From assembly GCA_035571275.1 (NCBI GenBank), contig DATMKQ010000067.1, forward strand, positions 1-22,261: a stretch of 22,261 bases of DNA. The letters run 5' to 3'. Source of the stretch: Trebonia sp035571275. GTDB lineage: Bacteria > Actinomycetota > Actinomycetes > Streptosporangiales > Streptosporangiaceae. The notes beneath the pieces were generated by a model. It saw only the letters and a program-made list of their open reading frames with translations, was not told where the DNA came from and ran no database searches. Shown here in pieces: positions 14,209-20,538 of the stretch (positions within the stretch are counted from its first letter, which is position 1; each line of letters begins with the position of its first letter). The translations under genes and the position numbers were made by a program.

Positions 14209-14728
14209 GCCGACTGAGCACCCGGCGATCGCCCCGCTGAGCTTCTTGCTTGGCCGCTGGAAGGGGGTAGGCAAGGGCGACTATCCGACGATCGAGGCCT
14301 TCGACTTCATCCAGGAACTGACGTTCACCCACATTGGCAAGCCCTACCTGATCTACACGAGCAGGTCGTGGCGCCTGGAGACGGACTCCGACGGGGAGCG
14401 GGTCAAGGGCGCTCCGCTGGCGGTCGAGGCCGGGTTCTGGCGCCCGCAGCCGGACAACCGCGTTGAGGTGCTGATCACCTACCCGACCGGAATATCCGAG
14501 ATCTACCTGGGCGAGGTGAGCGGCACGAGGGTCGAGATGGCCACCGACGCGGTAGTCCGCACCGAGACCGCAAAGCCGGTCACAGCGGGCAAACGCCTCT
14601 ACGGCCTAGTAGACAACGCCGACCGTCCCGGTGAAAAGGACCTAGCCTACGCCTACGACATGGCCGCCATGGGCCAACCCCTGCAGCCCCACCTATGGGC
14701 CCGCCTGGAGTGGACCTGGACCGAGTAG
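14195..14728 (+). CDS. nitrobindin-like heme-binding beta-barrel protein (FABP-like, DUF1794)
   Basis: A 177-aa protein with the nitrobindin signature G-x-W-x-G-x-G (GRWKGVG, about residues 20-26) in the first strand and a C-terminal HLWARLEW in which His166 matches the heme-ligating histidine. Nitrobindins are small ten-stranded barrels that bind ferric heme and are proposed to handle nitric oxide or peroxynitrite. ITYPTGISEIYLGEVSG (about 94-110) is also family-typical. A strong GGGGAGGA lies before ATG 14195. Biological role in bacteria is not settled. Confidence 0.9.
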   Translation: MTTTEPTEHPAIAPLSFLLGRWKGVGKGDYPTIEAFDFIQELTFTHIGKPYLIYTSRSWRLETDSDGERVKGAPLAVEAGFWRPQPDNRVEVLITYPTGISEIYLGEVSGTRVEMATDAVVRTETAKPVTAGKRLYGLVDNADRPGEKDLAYAYDMAAMGQPLQPHLWARLEWTWTE

Positions 14729-14744
14729 AGCCGGGGATAGCACC

Positions 14745-14814
14745 AAAATTAAAAACCCCCGGGCGACTCACGCTTTCGCGGGACCGGTTGGACAAGACCG
14801 GTCAGCCCGGGGGG
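14745..14814 (-). terminator. canonical intrinsic terminator on the minus strand
   Basis: On the minus strand a 9-bp GC stem (GCCCGGGGG 14805-14813 paired with CCCCCGGGC 14756-14764) encloses a second hairpin (GACCGGT/ACCGGTC, 14782-14803, 8-nt loop) and is followed at once by TTTTTAATTTT (14755-14745). Such a T tract is rare in this GC-rich window. No T tract lies on the other side, so it terminates leftward transcription. The only minus-strand unit available to it is the small transcript described here. Confidence 0.8.
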
Positions 14815-14894
14815 CCGGTGTATGCCTAAAATTAGCCCGCCGCCGCCCAACTGGGCCGGGACCTGTTAACAGGCCCACTCGGCGGGGGCAGCGG

Positions 14895-14933
14895 CTAGCT
14901 GACAGCCACCTCGCTCGTCCGATAACTATGCAT
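14895..14933 (-). CDS. 12-aa mini-ORF with extended Shine-Dalgarno
   Basis: Encodes MHSYRTSEVAVS. The start ATG (14933-14931) lies in the 14-nt loop of a 6-bp hairpin (GTCCGA/TCGGAC, 14917-14942). That hairpin brings AGGAGG closer in space despite an 11-nt linear gap. The sequence GGAAAGGAGGTGGTCC (minus strand, 14952-14937) can pair over 16 positions with the 3' end of 16S rRNA if two G-U pairs are allowed. It resembles nothing I recognise. It may be a true micropeptide, or ribosome recruitment itself may be the point. Confidence 0.5.
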   Translation of the reverse strand: MHSYRTSEVAVS

Positions 14934-14965
14934 ACTTCGGACCACCTCCTTTCCGCGTATCTTGA

Positions 14966-14995
14966 ACGCTACGCGGCGACCCGGGAGAAACGCAA
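14966..14995 (-). promoter_or_regulatory. promoter of the small minus-strand transcript
   Basis: Minus strand TTGCGT (14995-14990), 18-nt spacer, TAGCGT (14971-14966). Transcription would begin about 7 nt later, near 14960, a few bases before the extended Shine-Dalgarno. It is divergent from the nur promoter, with about 72 bp between this -35 and the nur -10. Confidence 0.5.
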
Positions 14996-15067
14996 GAGGG
15001 TTTTCCGCAGGCCGCGCCCGCCCGACCGCGGCGAGCGCAGCGCAGCGCAAGAAGCGCCGGCGGAAAC

Positions 15068-15080
15068 TAGACTCACAAGC
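15068..15080 (+). promoter_or_regulatory. nur -10 box, leaderless start
   Basis: TAGACT at 15068-15073, seven bases, then ATG 15081. No Shine-Dalgarno. Supports ATG 15081 as the start and a leaderless mRNA. Confidence 0.5.
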
Positions 15081-15518
15081 ATGGAGCAAGACCTGCGGCG
15101 CGCCTGGGATCAGGAGCTGCGGTCCCATGGCTACCGGGTGACCCCGCAGCGGCAGCTTGTGCTTGAGGCGGTCGCCAAGCTCGACCACGCGACTCCCGAG
15201 GAGATCGCGGCCAGCGTCCAGGAGACTGCCAGCGGGGTCAACATTTCGACGATTTACCGAACGCTCGAGCTCCTGGACAACCTCGGGCTGGTGCGGCACA
15301 CGCACCTGAACCACGGAGCGCCCATCTACCATCTGGCTAGCGACGCGGACCACGTGCACCTGGTCTGCCAGGACTGCGGCCGGGTCCTTCAGGTCAGCCC
15401 GGACGCGATCCGGCCGCTGATCGTCGCGCTTGACGAGGGCCAGGGTTTCGAGACCGATGTGGCGCACCTGACGGTGTTCGGGCGCTGCAGGGAATGCAGG
15501 GGGAAGACACATGCTTGA
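15081..15518 (+). CDS. nur: Fur-family regulator, nickel-responsive Nur type
   Basis: A 145-aa Fur-family repressor. The winged helix covers about residues 12-80 (GYRVTPQRQLVLEAV, then SGVNISTIYRTLELLDNLGLV) and a dimerisation domain follows. Likely metal-site histidines are His36 (DHATPE), His73 and His75 (RHTHLNHG) and His129 (VAHLTVF). These align with the four histidines of the nickel site of Streptomyces coelicolor Nur as I recall its sequence. Structural zinc cysteines are C96/C99 and C136/C139. Nur with nickel represses nickel uptake and Fe-superoxide dismutase genes in Streptomyces; transfer of that role here is inferred. The stop overlaps the ygfZ start by 8 bp. The small structured transcript runs divergently from its promoter region. 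Confidence 0.85.
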   Translation: MEQDLRRAWDQELRSHGYRVTPQRQLVLEAVAKLDHATPEEIAASVQETASGVNISTIYRTLELLDNLGLVRHTHLNHGAPIYHLASDADHVHLVCQDCGRVLQVSPDAIRPLIVALDEGQGFETDVAHLTVFGRCRECRGKTHA

Positions 15519-16632
15519 CATCGCGGGCGCCGTCGAGGCGCAGTGGCCGGACGAGGGCGTCGCCGCGCACTACGGCGACCCGATGCGCGAACAGCGCGCG
15601 ATGACCGAGGGTCAGGTCCTCGTCGACCGGTCCAACCGTGGCGTCGTGCGGATAGCCGGGCAGGACCGGCTGACCTGGCTGCACAGCCTGACCAGCCAGC
15701 ATCTGGAGCGACTCGCCCCGGGCGAGACGGCGCAGGCGCTCATCCTCAGCCCGCAGGGCCACCTGGAGCACTTCCTGACGCTGACCGACGACGGTTCGGC
15801 CGTGTGGGCGCACGTGGAGCCGGGCACCGCGCCGGCGCTGGTCGCCTACCTGGACTCGATGCGGTTCATGATGCGCGTCGAAGTGACCGACGTCACTGCT
15901 GAATACGCGGTGCAAACACTGGCGGGTCCGGTCCCGGCTGACGGCGGTTTGGTGTCAGGAACGGAGGGGGCTGGCTCTCCCGCGCTCGCCCAGATCCAGG
16001 CGGACGGGTTGGCCGTGGGAGTCACCTCGGGACCGTTCGGGATAGATGTGATCGTCTCGCGCAGTGCGGTCGGAAAGATCGGTACGACGCTCCCGGTCGC
16101 GGGAATGTGGGCCTTCGAAGCGGTGCGGATCGCGGGCCGGGTGGCCCGGCCGGGTCTTGACACCGACCATAAGACGCTGCCGCACGAGGTCGGCATGATC
16201 GAGACCGCCGTGCACCTGAACAAGGGCTGCTACCGCGGCCAGGAGACCGTCGCCCGCATCCACAACGTCGGCCACCCGCCCCGGCGGCTGGTCTTCCTGC
16301 ACCTGGACGGTACCGCCGACCGGCTGCCCGCGCACGGCTCGGACATTGTGCTGAGGGATGCTCTGCTCCTCCGGGGGGGACGACCCCCCCGAACCCCCCC
16401 GGAAGAGCAATCGAGGGCCGGCTTTACGGGTTCGGCCGCCCGTCACTTCGAGCTCGGGCCGATCGGGCTCGGGCTGATCAAGCGCACGGTGCCGGTTGAG
16501 GCCGCGCTGGTCGCGGACGGGATCGCCGCCGCTCAAGAGGTGGTAGTGTCGCCCGACGCGGGCGCCAACGTGACTGTTACGCTGCGGCGCGAGTTCGTGC
16601 CGCCCCCGCCGGCGGGCCGCAAACTGATTTAA
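15511..16632 (+). CDS. ygfZ: folate-dependent Fe-S cluster protein YgfZ
   Basis: A 373-aa GcvT-like protein of the YgfZ/CAF17 family, which uses tetrahydrofolate to help build or repair iron-sulfur proteins. The hallmark motif KGCYRGQE is present in NKGCYRGQETVARIHNVGHPPRRLVFL (start about residue 234), followed by a C-terminal barrel domain. ATG 15511 overlaps the nur stop (ATGCTTGA), implying coupling. Odd feature: between VLRD (residue 283) and GFTGSAARH (from 304) lie about 20 extra residues rich in Leu/Arg/Gly/Pro, encoded by a GC palindrome also found in sseC. Removing them would join the usual family sequence. The frame is preserved, so the protein is probably still functional. Confidence 0.92.
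   Translation: MLDIAGAVEAQWPDEGVAAHYGDPMREQRAMTEGQVLVDRSNRGVVRIAGQDRLTWLHSLTSQHLERLAPGETAQALILSPQGHLEHFLTLTDDGSAVWAHVEPGTAPALVAYLDSMRFMMRVEVTDVTAEYAVQTLAGPVPADGGLVSGTEGAGSPALAQIQADGLAVGVTSGPFGIDVIVSRSAVGKIGTTLPVAGMWAFEAVRIAGRVARPGLDTDHKTLPHEVGMIETAVHLNKGCYRGQETVARIHNVGHPPRRLVFLHLDGTADRLPAHGSDIVLRDALLLRGGRPPRTPPEEQSRAGFTGSAARHFELGPIGLGLIKRTVPVEAALVADGIAAAQEVVVSPDAGANVTVTLRREFVPPPPAGRKLI
16371..16402 (-). repeat. dispersed GC palindrome, copy 2 (inside ygfZ)
   Basis: Plus strand: seven G, then ACGA, seven C, GAA, seven C, GG. Its reverse complement matches the element at 972-1003 (G run, TTC, G run, TCGT, C run). The first two runs form a perfect inverted repeat. The total inserted segment is about 60 bp (roughly 16360-16419), a multiple of three, leaving ygfZ open. 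Confidence 0.8.
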
Positions 16633-16680
16633 CGGTCGAAACGGCCGGCTGGTTTCTGCCAACAGGAAAGCGAGGACGTT

Positions 16681-17637
16681 TTGCTGCGCCGGGCGTTGCT
16701 GGCGGTCGCCGCCAGCGAGCGGATCCGCGGGTTCGTGACGGCTACGCCGGCTACCCGCGCCGTGGTCGACAGGTTCGTCGCCGGGGAAAGCATCGGCGAC
16801 GCGGTGCGCGTGGCCAGGTCGCTGCGCGAGGATGGGCTGCTCGTGACGCTCGATTACCTGGGCGAGGACACCACCGACGCGGCACAGGCGGCCGCCGTCG
16901 CCACTCAGTACACCCAACTGCTCGGCAAGCTGGCGGCGGAGGGGCTGACCGAGGACGGGGCGGTCGAGGTGTCGGTGAAGCCGACTGCCCTCGGGCTGCT
17001 GCTCGGCTCGGCCGGCGCCGCGGACGGGATCACCGCGCTCGGCGAGCGCACCGCGGCCGAGCACATCGAGCGGATCGTCGTCGCGGCACAGGACGCCGGG
17101 ACAACGGTGACCATCGACGCCGAGGACCACCGCACGACGGACGCCGCGCTGCGGCTCGCGAACTCCCTGCGCATCCGGTTCGGCTCAGTGGGCACCGTGG
17201 TCCAGGCCGGGCTGCGCCGCACCGAGGCCGACGTCCGCGAGCTGGCGGTCCCCGGGGTGCGCGTGCGGCTGTGCAAAGGCGCCTACGCCGAGCCGCTTTC
17301 CGAGGCGTTCACGGCCCGGCACGACGTGGACAAGTCGTACGCGCGGTGCCTGCGGATCCTGTTCGAGAGCCCCGGATACCCGATGGTCGCCACCCATGAC
17401 CCGCGGCTGATCGCGATCACCCGGTCGCTTGGCCTGCGCCGCTCTCCTGACAGCTTCGAGTACCAGATGCTGTACGGGGTGCGCGCGGACGAGCAGCGGC
17501 GGCTGGCACAGACGGGTGCTCGCGTCCGGGTCTACGTGCCGTACGGCGGCGACTGGTACGGCTACCTGGTCAGGCGGCTGGCCGAGCGCCCGGCGAACCT
17601 GCTCTTCTTCCTGCGGTCGCTAGGGTCGTCATCATGA
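16681..17637 (+). CDS. proline dehydrogenase (monofunctional PutA-type)
   Basis: A 318-aa FAD-dependent enzyme that oxidises proline to pyrroline-5-carboxylate. Family motifs in order: EVSVKPTALG (about 98-107), TIDAEDHRTTDAALRLANSLR (start about 144), RVRLCKGAYAEP (about 195-206), YPMVATHDPRLI (about 234-245), FEYQMLYGVR (about 259-268) and the substrate-binding RVYVPYGGDWYGYLVRRLAERPANL (start about 281). TTG 16681 is the start, with GCGAGGACG before it; no ATG or GTG fits better. Length is normal for single-domain bacterial ProDH. It is followed directly by proC, whose product runs the reverse reaction. No P5C dehydrogenase is seen in the window. Confidence 0.92.
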   Translation: MLRRALLAVAASERIRGFVTATPATRAVVDRFVAGESIGDAVRVARSLREDGLLVTLDYLGEDTTDAAQAAAVATQYTQLLGKLAAEGLTEDGAVEVSVKPTALGLLLGSAGAADGITALGERTAAEHIERIVVAAQDAGTTVTIDAEDHRTTDAALRLANSLRIRFGSVGTVVQAGLRRTEADVRELAVPGVRVRLCKGAYAEPLSEAFTARHDVDKSYARCLRILFESPGYPMVATHDPRLIAITRSLGLRRSPDSFEYQMLYGVRADEQRRLAQTGARVRVYVPYGGDWYGYLVRRLAERPANLLFFLRSLGSSS

Positions 17638-17660
17638 GGATGATTGGATTCTTGTCGTGA
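17621..17660 (+). promoter_or_regulatory. internal -10 box and 8-codon mini-ORF before proC
   Basis: TAGGGT (17621-17626) is followed by seven bases and ATG 17634, which overlaps the ProDH stop (ATGA). That ATG opens an 8-codon frame, MRMIGFLS, whose TGA (17658-17660) overlaps the proC GTG (17657). A leaderless mini-ORF could therefore feed ribosomes to proC, which lacks a good Shine-Dalgarno. Confidence 0.4.
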
Positions 17661-18451
17661 TCGCGATACTCGGCACCGGCAAGATGGGCGAGGCGTTGCT
17701 GTCCGGGCTGCTGCGCGCTGGGCGGCCGGTGTCCGGCGTGGCCGCGGTGGTCCGGCGCGATGCCAGGGCCCAGGAGCTGCGCGCTGAATACGGCGTGCCG
17801 GTCATCACCGCGGAAGAGGCGGCAAAGAACGCCAGCACGCTGGTGATCACCGTCAAGCCGCAGGACATGGCGCGGATGCTCAGTGAGATCGCGCCGTTCG
17901 TCGATGAGTCGCAGCTCGTGATCTCGGTTGCCGCGGGCATCACGACGTCGTTCATCGAGAGGCACCTGGCCGTCGAGGTACCAGTGGTGCGGGTGATGTC
18001 CAACACACCGGTGCTGGTCGACGAGGCCATGTCGGTGATCTCGGCGGGCTCGTTCGCGGGCGAACGGCACCTGGCCGCGGCGGAAGACCTGCTGCGCCCG
18101 GTCGGCACGGTGCTGCGCATCCCCGAATCGCAGCAGGACGCGGCGACGGCGCTGTCCGGCAGCGGCCCGGCGTACGTGTACTACCTGGTCGAGGCGATGG
18201 TGGACGCGGGCATCCTGCTTGGCATGCCGCGCCGTACCGCGCTGGAAATGGTCACGCAGGCGGTCTACGGCGCCGCGACGATGCTGCGCGACACCGGGGA
18301 GCACCCGGTGATCCTGCGAGAAGCGGTGACCTCGCCCGGCGGCACCACGATTTCCGCGATCAGGGAACTGGAAAAGCACGGTGTGCGCGCGGCGTTCCTC
18401 GCGGCGATCGAGGCCGCCAGGGATCGCGGTCGCGAGCTGGGCGGTGCCTGA
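17657..18451 (+). CDS. proC: pyrroline-5-carboxylate reductase
   Basis: A 264-aa NAD(P)H-dependent enzyme catalysing the last step of proline synthesis. The Rossmann motif GTGKMG is at about 6-11, VMSNTP at about 113-118, the signature LSGSGPAY at about 166-173 and SPGGTT at about 226-231. GTG 17657 is the natural start because the Rossmann strand IAILGTG must be near the N-terminus. No strong ribosome site is seen; coupling through an upstream mini-ORF is possible. The stop is immediately followed by the acuC ATG. Confidence 0.96.
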   Translation: MIAILGTGKMGEALLSGLLRAGRPVSGVAAVVRRDARAQELRAEYGVPVITAEEAAKNASTLVITVKPQDMARMLSEIAPFVDESQLVISVAAGITTSFIERHLAVEVPVVRVMSNTPVLVDEAMSVISAGSFAGERHLAAAEDLLRPVGTVLRIPESQQDAATALSGSGPAYVYYLVEAMVDAGILLGMPRRTALEMVTQAVYGAATMLRDTGEHPVILREAVTSPGGTTISAIRELEKHGVRAAFLAAIEAARDRGRELGGA

Positions 18452-19630
18452 ATGAGCGGTTCGCTGGCGGTGGCGTGGGACGACGCGCTGACGCGGTATG
18501 ACTTCGGGCCCGGGCACCCGCTCGCGCCCGTGCGGGTGGTGCTCACCATGGCGCTGGCCGGCGATCTCGGGGTGCTGTCGGCGCCGCCGGTGTCCATGGT
18601 CGTGCCACATCCCGCTACCGACACCGAGCTGGCGACGGTGCACGACGACGACTACATCGCCGCCGTGCGGCAGGCGGGCCGGACGCTCATGCCCAACGCG
18701 GAGTTCGGCCTCGGCACCTCGGACAACCCGGTCTTCGAGGGCATGCATGAGGCTTCCGCCCTGGTAGCGGGCGCGACGCTGGCGGCAGCCCAGGCCGTCT
18801 GGTCGGGGTCGGCGCGGCACGGGGCGAGCATCGCGGGCGGTCTGCACCACGCCATGCGCCGCGCCGCCAGCGGGTTCTGCGTCTACAACGACCCGGCGAT
18901 CGCGATCAAGTGGCTGCTCGCCGCCGGCGCCGAACGTGTCGCGTACGTCGACGTTGACGTGCACCACGGGGACGGCGTGCAGGCTGCCTTCTACGACGAT
19001 CCGCGGGTGCTCACGATCAGCCTGCACGAGCACCCCGCCACGCTGTTCCCGGGCACCGGCCTGCCCACCGAGACGGGGGAAGGGGCGGGCGTGGGCTACT
19101 CGGTCAACGTGGCGCTGCCGGCGGGCACGGGTGACGCGGGGTGGCTGCGCGCCTTCGACGCGGTGGTTCCGCCGCTGCTGCGCGCCTTCAAACCAACGGT
19201 GCTTGTCAGCCAGCACGGCTGCGACAGCCACCGGCTGGACCCGTTGGCCCACCTGGAGCTGAGCATCGACGCGCAACGGGTTGCGCAGGTCGTGCTGCAC
19301 GACTTGGCGCACGAATTGTGCGACGGCAAGTGGCTGCTCACGGGAGGCGGCGGTTACGCACTCGTCCAGGTGGTGCCCAGAACGTGGACGCACCTGCTGG
19401 CGATCGCGGCGGGCGCGCCGGTCGACCCGGTTATCGAGACGCCCGTCAAGTGGCGTGAACTGGCCAGATCGCTGACCGGCGAAACAGCCCCGCGCACGAT
19501 GACCGACGGTGCGACGGCTAGCTATGTTTCATTTTCATCCGGGATGGATCCGGGCGATCCGGTTGACCGCTCGATCATCCGCACCCGAAGCGCCGTCTTT
19601 GCCTCGCATGGGCTGGTTGCGCACCCGTGA
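18452..19630 (+). CDS. acuC: AcuC-type zinc deacetylase (histone deacetylase family)
   Basis: A 392-aa class I HDAC-like enzyme. In bacteria AcuC proteins remove acetyl groups from lysines, classically to reactivate acetyl-CoA synthetase. Active-site parts are visible: tandem histidines in GGLHHAM (132-133), zinc ligands Asp169 and His171 in VDVDVHHGDG, the third ligand Asp258 in HGCDSHRLDPL, and catalytic Tyr302 in GGGGYAL. FPGTGLPTETGEG (about 199-211) is also typical. ATG 18452 directly follows the proC TGA, so translation is coupled. No acetyl-CoA synthetase or acetyltransferase is in the window. Confidence 0.92.
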   Translation: MSGSLAVAWDDALTRYDFGPGHPLAPVRVVLTMALAGDLGVLSAPPVSMVVPHPATDTELATVHDDDYIAAVRQAGRTLMPNAEFGLGTSDNPVFEGMHEASALVAGATLAAAQAVWSGSARHGASIAGGLHHAMRRAASGFCVYNDPAIAIKWLLAAGAERVAYVDVDVHHGDGVQAAFYDDPRVLTISLHEHPATLFPGTGLPTETGEGAGVGYSVNVALPAGTGDAGWLRAFDAVVPPLLRAFKPTVLVSQHGCDSHRLDPLAHLELSIDAQRVAQVVLHDLAHELCDGKWLLTGGGGYALVQVVPRTWTHLLAIAAGAPVDPVIETPVKWRELARSLTGETAPRTMTDGATASYVSFSSGMDPGDPVDRSIIRTRSAVFASHGLVAHP

Positions 19631-19828
19631 CGTGCTTCTTTCGTTTTCTTTCGAAGAATCAGCAGGCGGGCTGAAGGGGCTGCGGTCTGCTTGAGGCCGA
19701 GAAGTAACAACAATGAGGCTATTCGGGGGGCTTGCTCTTTTCTGTACGAGACTTACCCTGGGATACGTACGTGACTGGTGCGCTGAATCCGGTCAGGCGT
19801 GCTCGGCTTCGCGCGGAAGAGGGCAATG
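19631..19828. other. intergenic region between acuC and the HTH gene
   Basis: About 200 bp. It holds a short AT-rich inverted repeat (TTCTT-TCG-AAGAA, around 19659-19671), a G run CGGGGGGCTT at about 19724-19733 that resembles part of the dispersed palindrome but lacks the other arm, and a good promoter. Confidence 0.4.
19732..19759 (+). promoter_or_regulatory. promoter of the HTH gene
   Basis: TTGCTC (19732-19737), 16-nt spacer, TACCCT (19754-19759). The start codon is about 70 nt downstream, leaving a 5' UTR of roughly 60 nt. Confidence 0.4.
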
Positions 19829-20029
19829 ATGGCAACCGAAACTCCCCTAAGCGACGTAAGATTCCTTACCGTCGCCGAAGTAGCCACCATCATGCGGGTA
19901 TCTAAGATGACCGTCTATCGGCTGGTGCACTCCGGCGAACTGGAAGCTATACGGGTAGGTCGTTCTTTCCGGGTACCTGAACAAGCGGTCAACCAGTACC
20001 TGCGAGCCGCCTTCGTAGGCACGGGCTGA
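19829..20029 (+). CDS. small excisionase/MerR-like HTH DNA-binding protein
   Basis: A 66-aa protein that is almost entirely a winged helix of the excisionase family: LTVAEVATIMRVSKMTVYRLVHSGELEAIRVGRSFRVPEQAVNQYL, about residues 13-58. Near-identical small proteins are conserved chromosomal genes in many actinomycetes, so this is a regulator rather than evidence of a phage. GGAAGAGGG precedes two adjacent ATGs (19826 and 19829); 19829 has the better spacing. The following region contains a promoter and the bS22 gene. Target genes are unknown. Confidence 0.85.
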   Translation: MATETPLSDVRFLTVAEVATIMRVSKMTVYRLVHSGELEAIRVGRSFRVPEQAVNQYLRAAFVGTG

Positions 20030-20397
20030 GCGCTGCCGCTGGGGCTGTATGGCGGGAGACCGGAACCGCCGCAGCACCGGGGGCAATGTTCTGTTTCTTC
20101 GTCGGCTTGCCCGCTTCCCGCCGCCGGTCGCCCGAGCGTACGGCGCTGGGCTGGCGGGCAGGCCGACGTGGGTATTTTGGTGGCCGAGCGTCCCGCGCGA
20201 CAGGCGCGGCGCGGCCGACCGCGGGCCAATGGGTGGACCAGGCCGTAACAACGTAGTGCCGTAGCAGGTACGCTAGGGGACTGCGTGACCGACCAGCGTT
20301 CACGTGGTCGTTCAATTTCGGGCGTGTGCCCAGCCTCCCGTTCCGGGTGAGCGTGATGGCGTGCCCGTCTGCCGTTGTGCCGAGGAAGGATGGCCTG
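20030..20397. other. intergenic region before the bS22 gene
   Basis: About 370 bases without a convincing gene. GGGCAA/TTGCCC (around 20090-20121, long loop) could form a weak hairpin after the HTH gene. A possible promoter for bS22 is GTAACA (20245-20250), 18 nt, TACGCT (20269-20274). Nothing else recognised. Confidence 0.4.
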
Positions 20398-20496
20398 ATG
20401 GGCTCAGTCATCAAGAAGCGCCGCAAGCGTATGGCGAAGAAGAAGCACCGCAAGCTGCTGAAGAAGACGCGGATCCAGCGCAGGAACAAGAAGTAG
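20398..20496 (+). CDS. 30S ribosomal protein bS22 (AURKAIP1/COX24 domain)
   Basis: A 32-aa, extremely basic protein beginning MGSVIKKRRKRM and ending QRRNKK. It matches the tiny actinobacterial ribosomal protein bS22 first seen in mycobacterial ribosome structures, where it binds 16S rRNA near the decoding region. GAGGAAGGA lies before ATG 20398. It is followed by two GC hairpins. Identity is firm despite the small size. Confidence 0.93.
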   Translation: MGSVIKKRRKRMAKKKHRKLLKKTRIQRRNKK

Positions 20497-20514
20497 CGAC
20501 GCGCTGCGTTGCCC

Positions 20515-20538
20515 GCCGGGTGCGGTACCGCGCCCGGC
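20515..20538 (+). terminator. hairpin terminator after bS22
   Basis: GCCGGGTGCG, loop GTAC, CGCGCCCGGC: a 10-bp stem with one G-T pair, 18 nt after the bS22 stop, followed by the T-rich GCTTGATTTCGTT. A second stem (GGCCGG/CCGGCC, 20561-20580) follows. Together they probably end the bS22 transcript. Confidence 0.6.

Larger units (their letters stand above)
14745..14960 (-). ncRNA. candidate small transcript divergent from nur (structured RNA with 12-codon ORF)
   Basis: Promoter, ribosome site, mini-ORF, structure and terminator follow in order on the minus strand, predicting a transcript of roughly 215 nt. After the mini-ORF comes a multi-branched element: an outer stem of CCCGCCG (14836-14842) with CGGCGGG (14880-14886) encloses two hairpins, one around AACT (14845-14856) and one around the palindrome CCTGTTAACAGG (14862-14873). 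The terminator hairpin follows. No known riboswitch, tRNA, 6S or SRP pattern fits. The unit lies between nitrobindin, whose 3' end it faces, and nur. Function is unknown; the parts are visible, but transcription is inferred. Confidence 0.6.

Noticed and set aside
14756..14890. tRNA or known riboswitch in the structured region
   Set aside because: No T-loop, anticodon arm or CCA-proximal stem fits, and none of the riboswitch motifs I know is present.
14928..14955. Plus-strand GGACCACCTCCTTTCC looks like the 3' end of 16S rRNA
   Set aside because: No other rRNA sequence surrounds it. It is better explained as the complement of an extended Shine-Dalgarno on the minus strand.
14928..15080. Upstream extension of Nur starting at ATG 14928
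   Set aside because: The extension is Arg/Pro-rich with no Fur-family resemblance; the TAGACT box and family length point to ATG 15081.
17570..19393. 607-aa open frame on the minus strand
   Set aside because: His/Arg-rich shadow of proC and acuC, which are both clear genes.
19829..20029. Excisionase-type HTH as a sign of a prophage or integrated element
   Set aside because: No integrase, att repeats or phage genes are nearby, and this small protein is a conserved chromosomal gene in actinomycetes.
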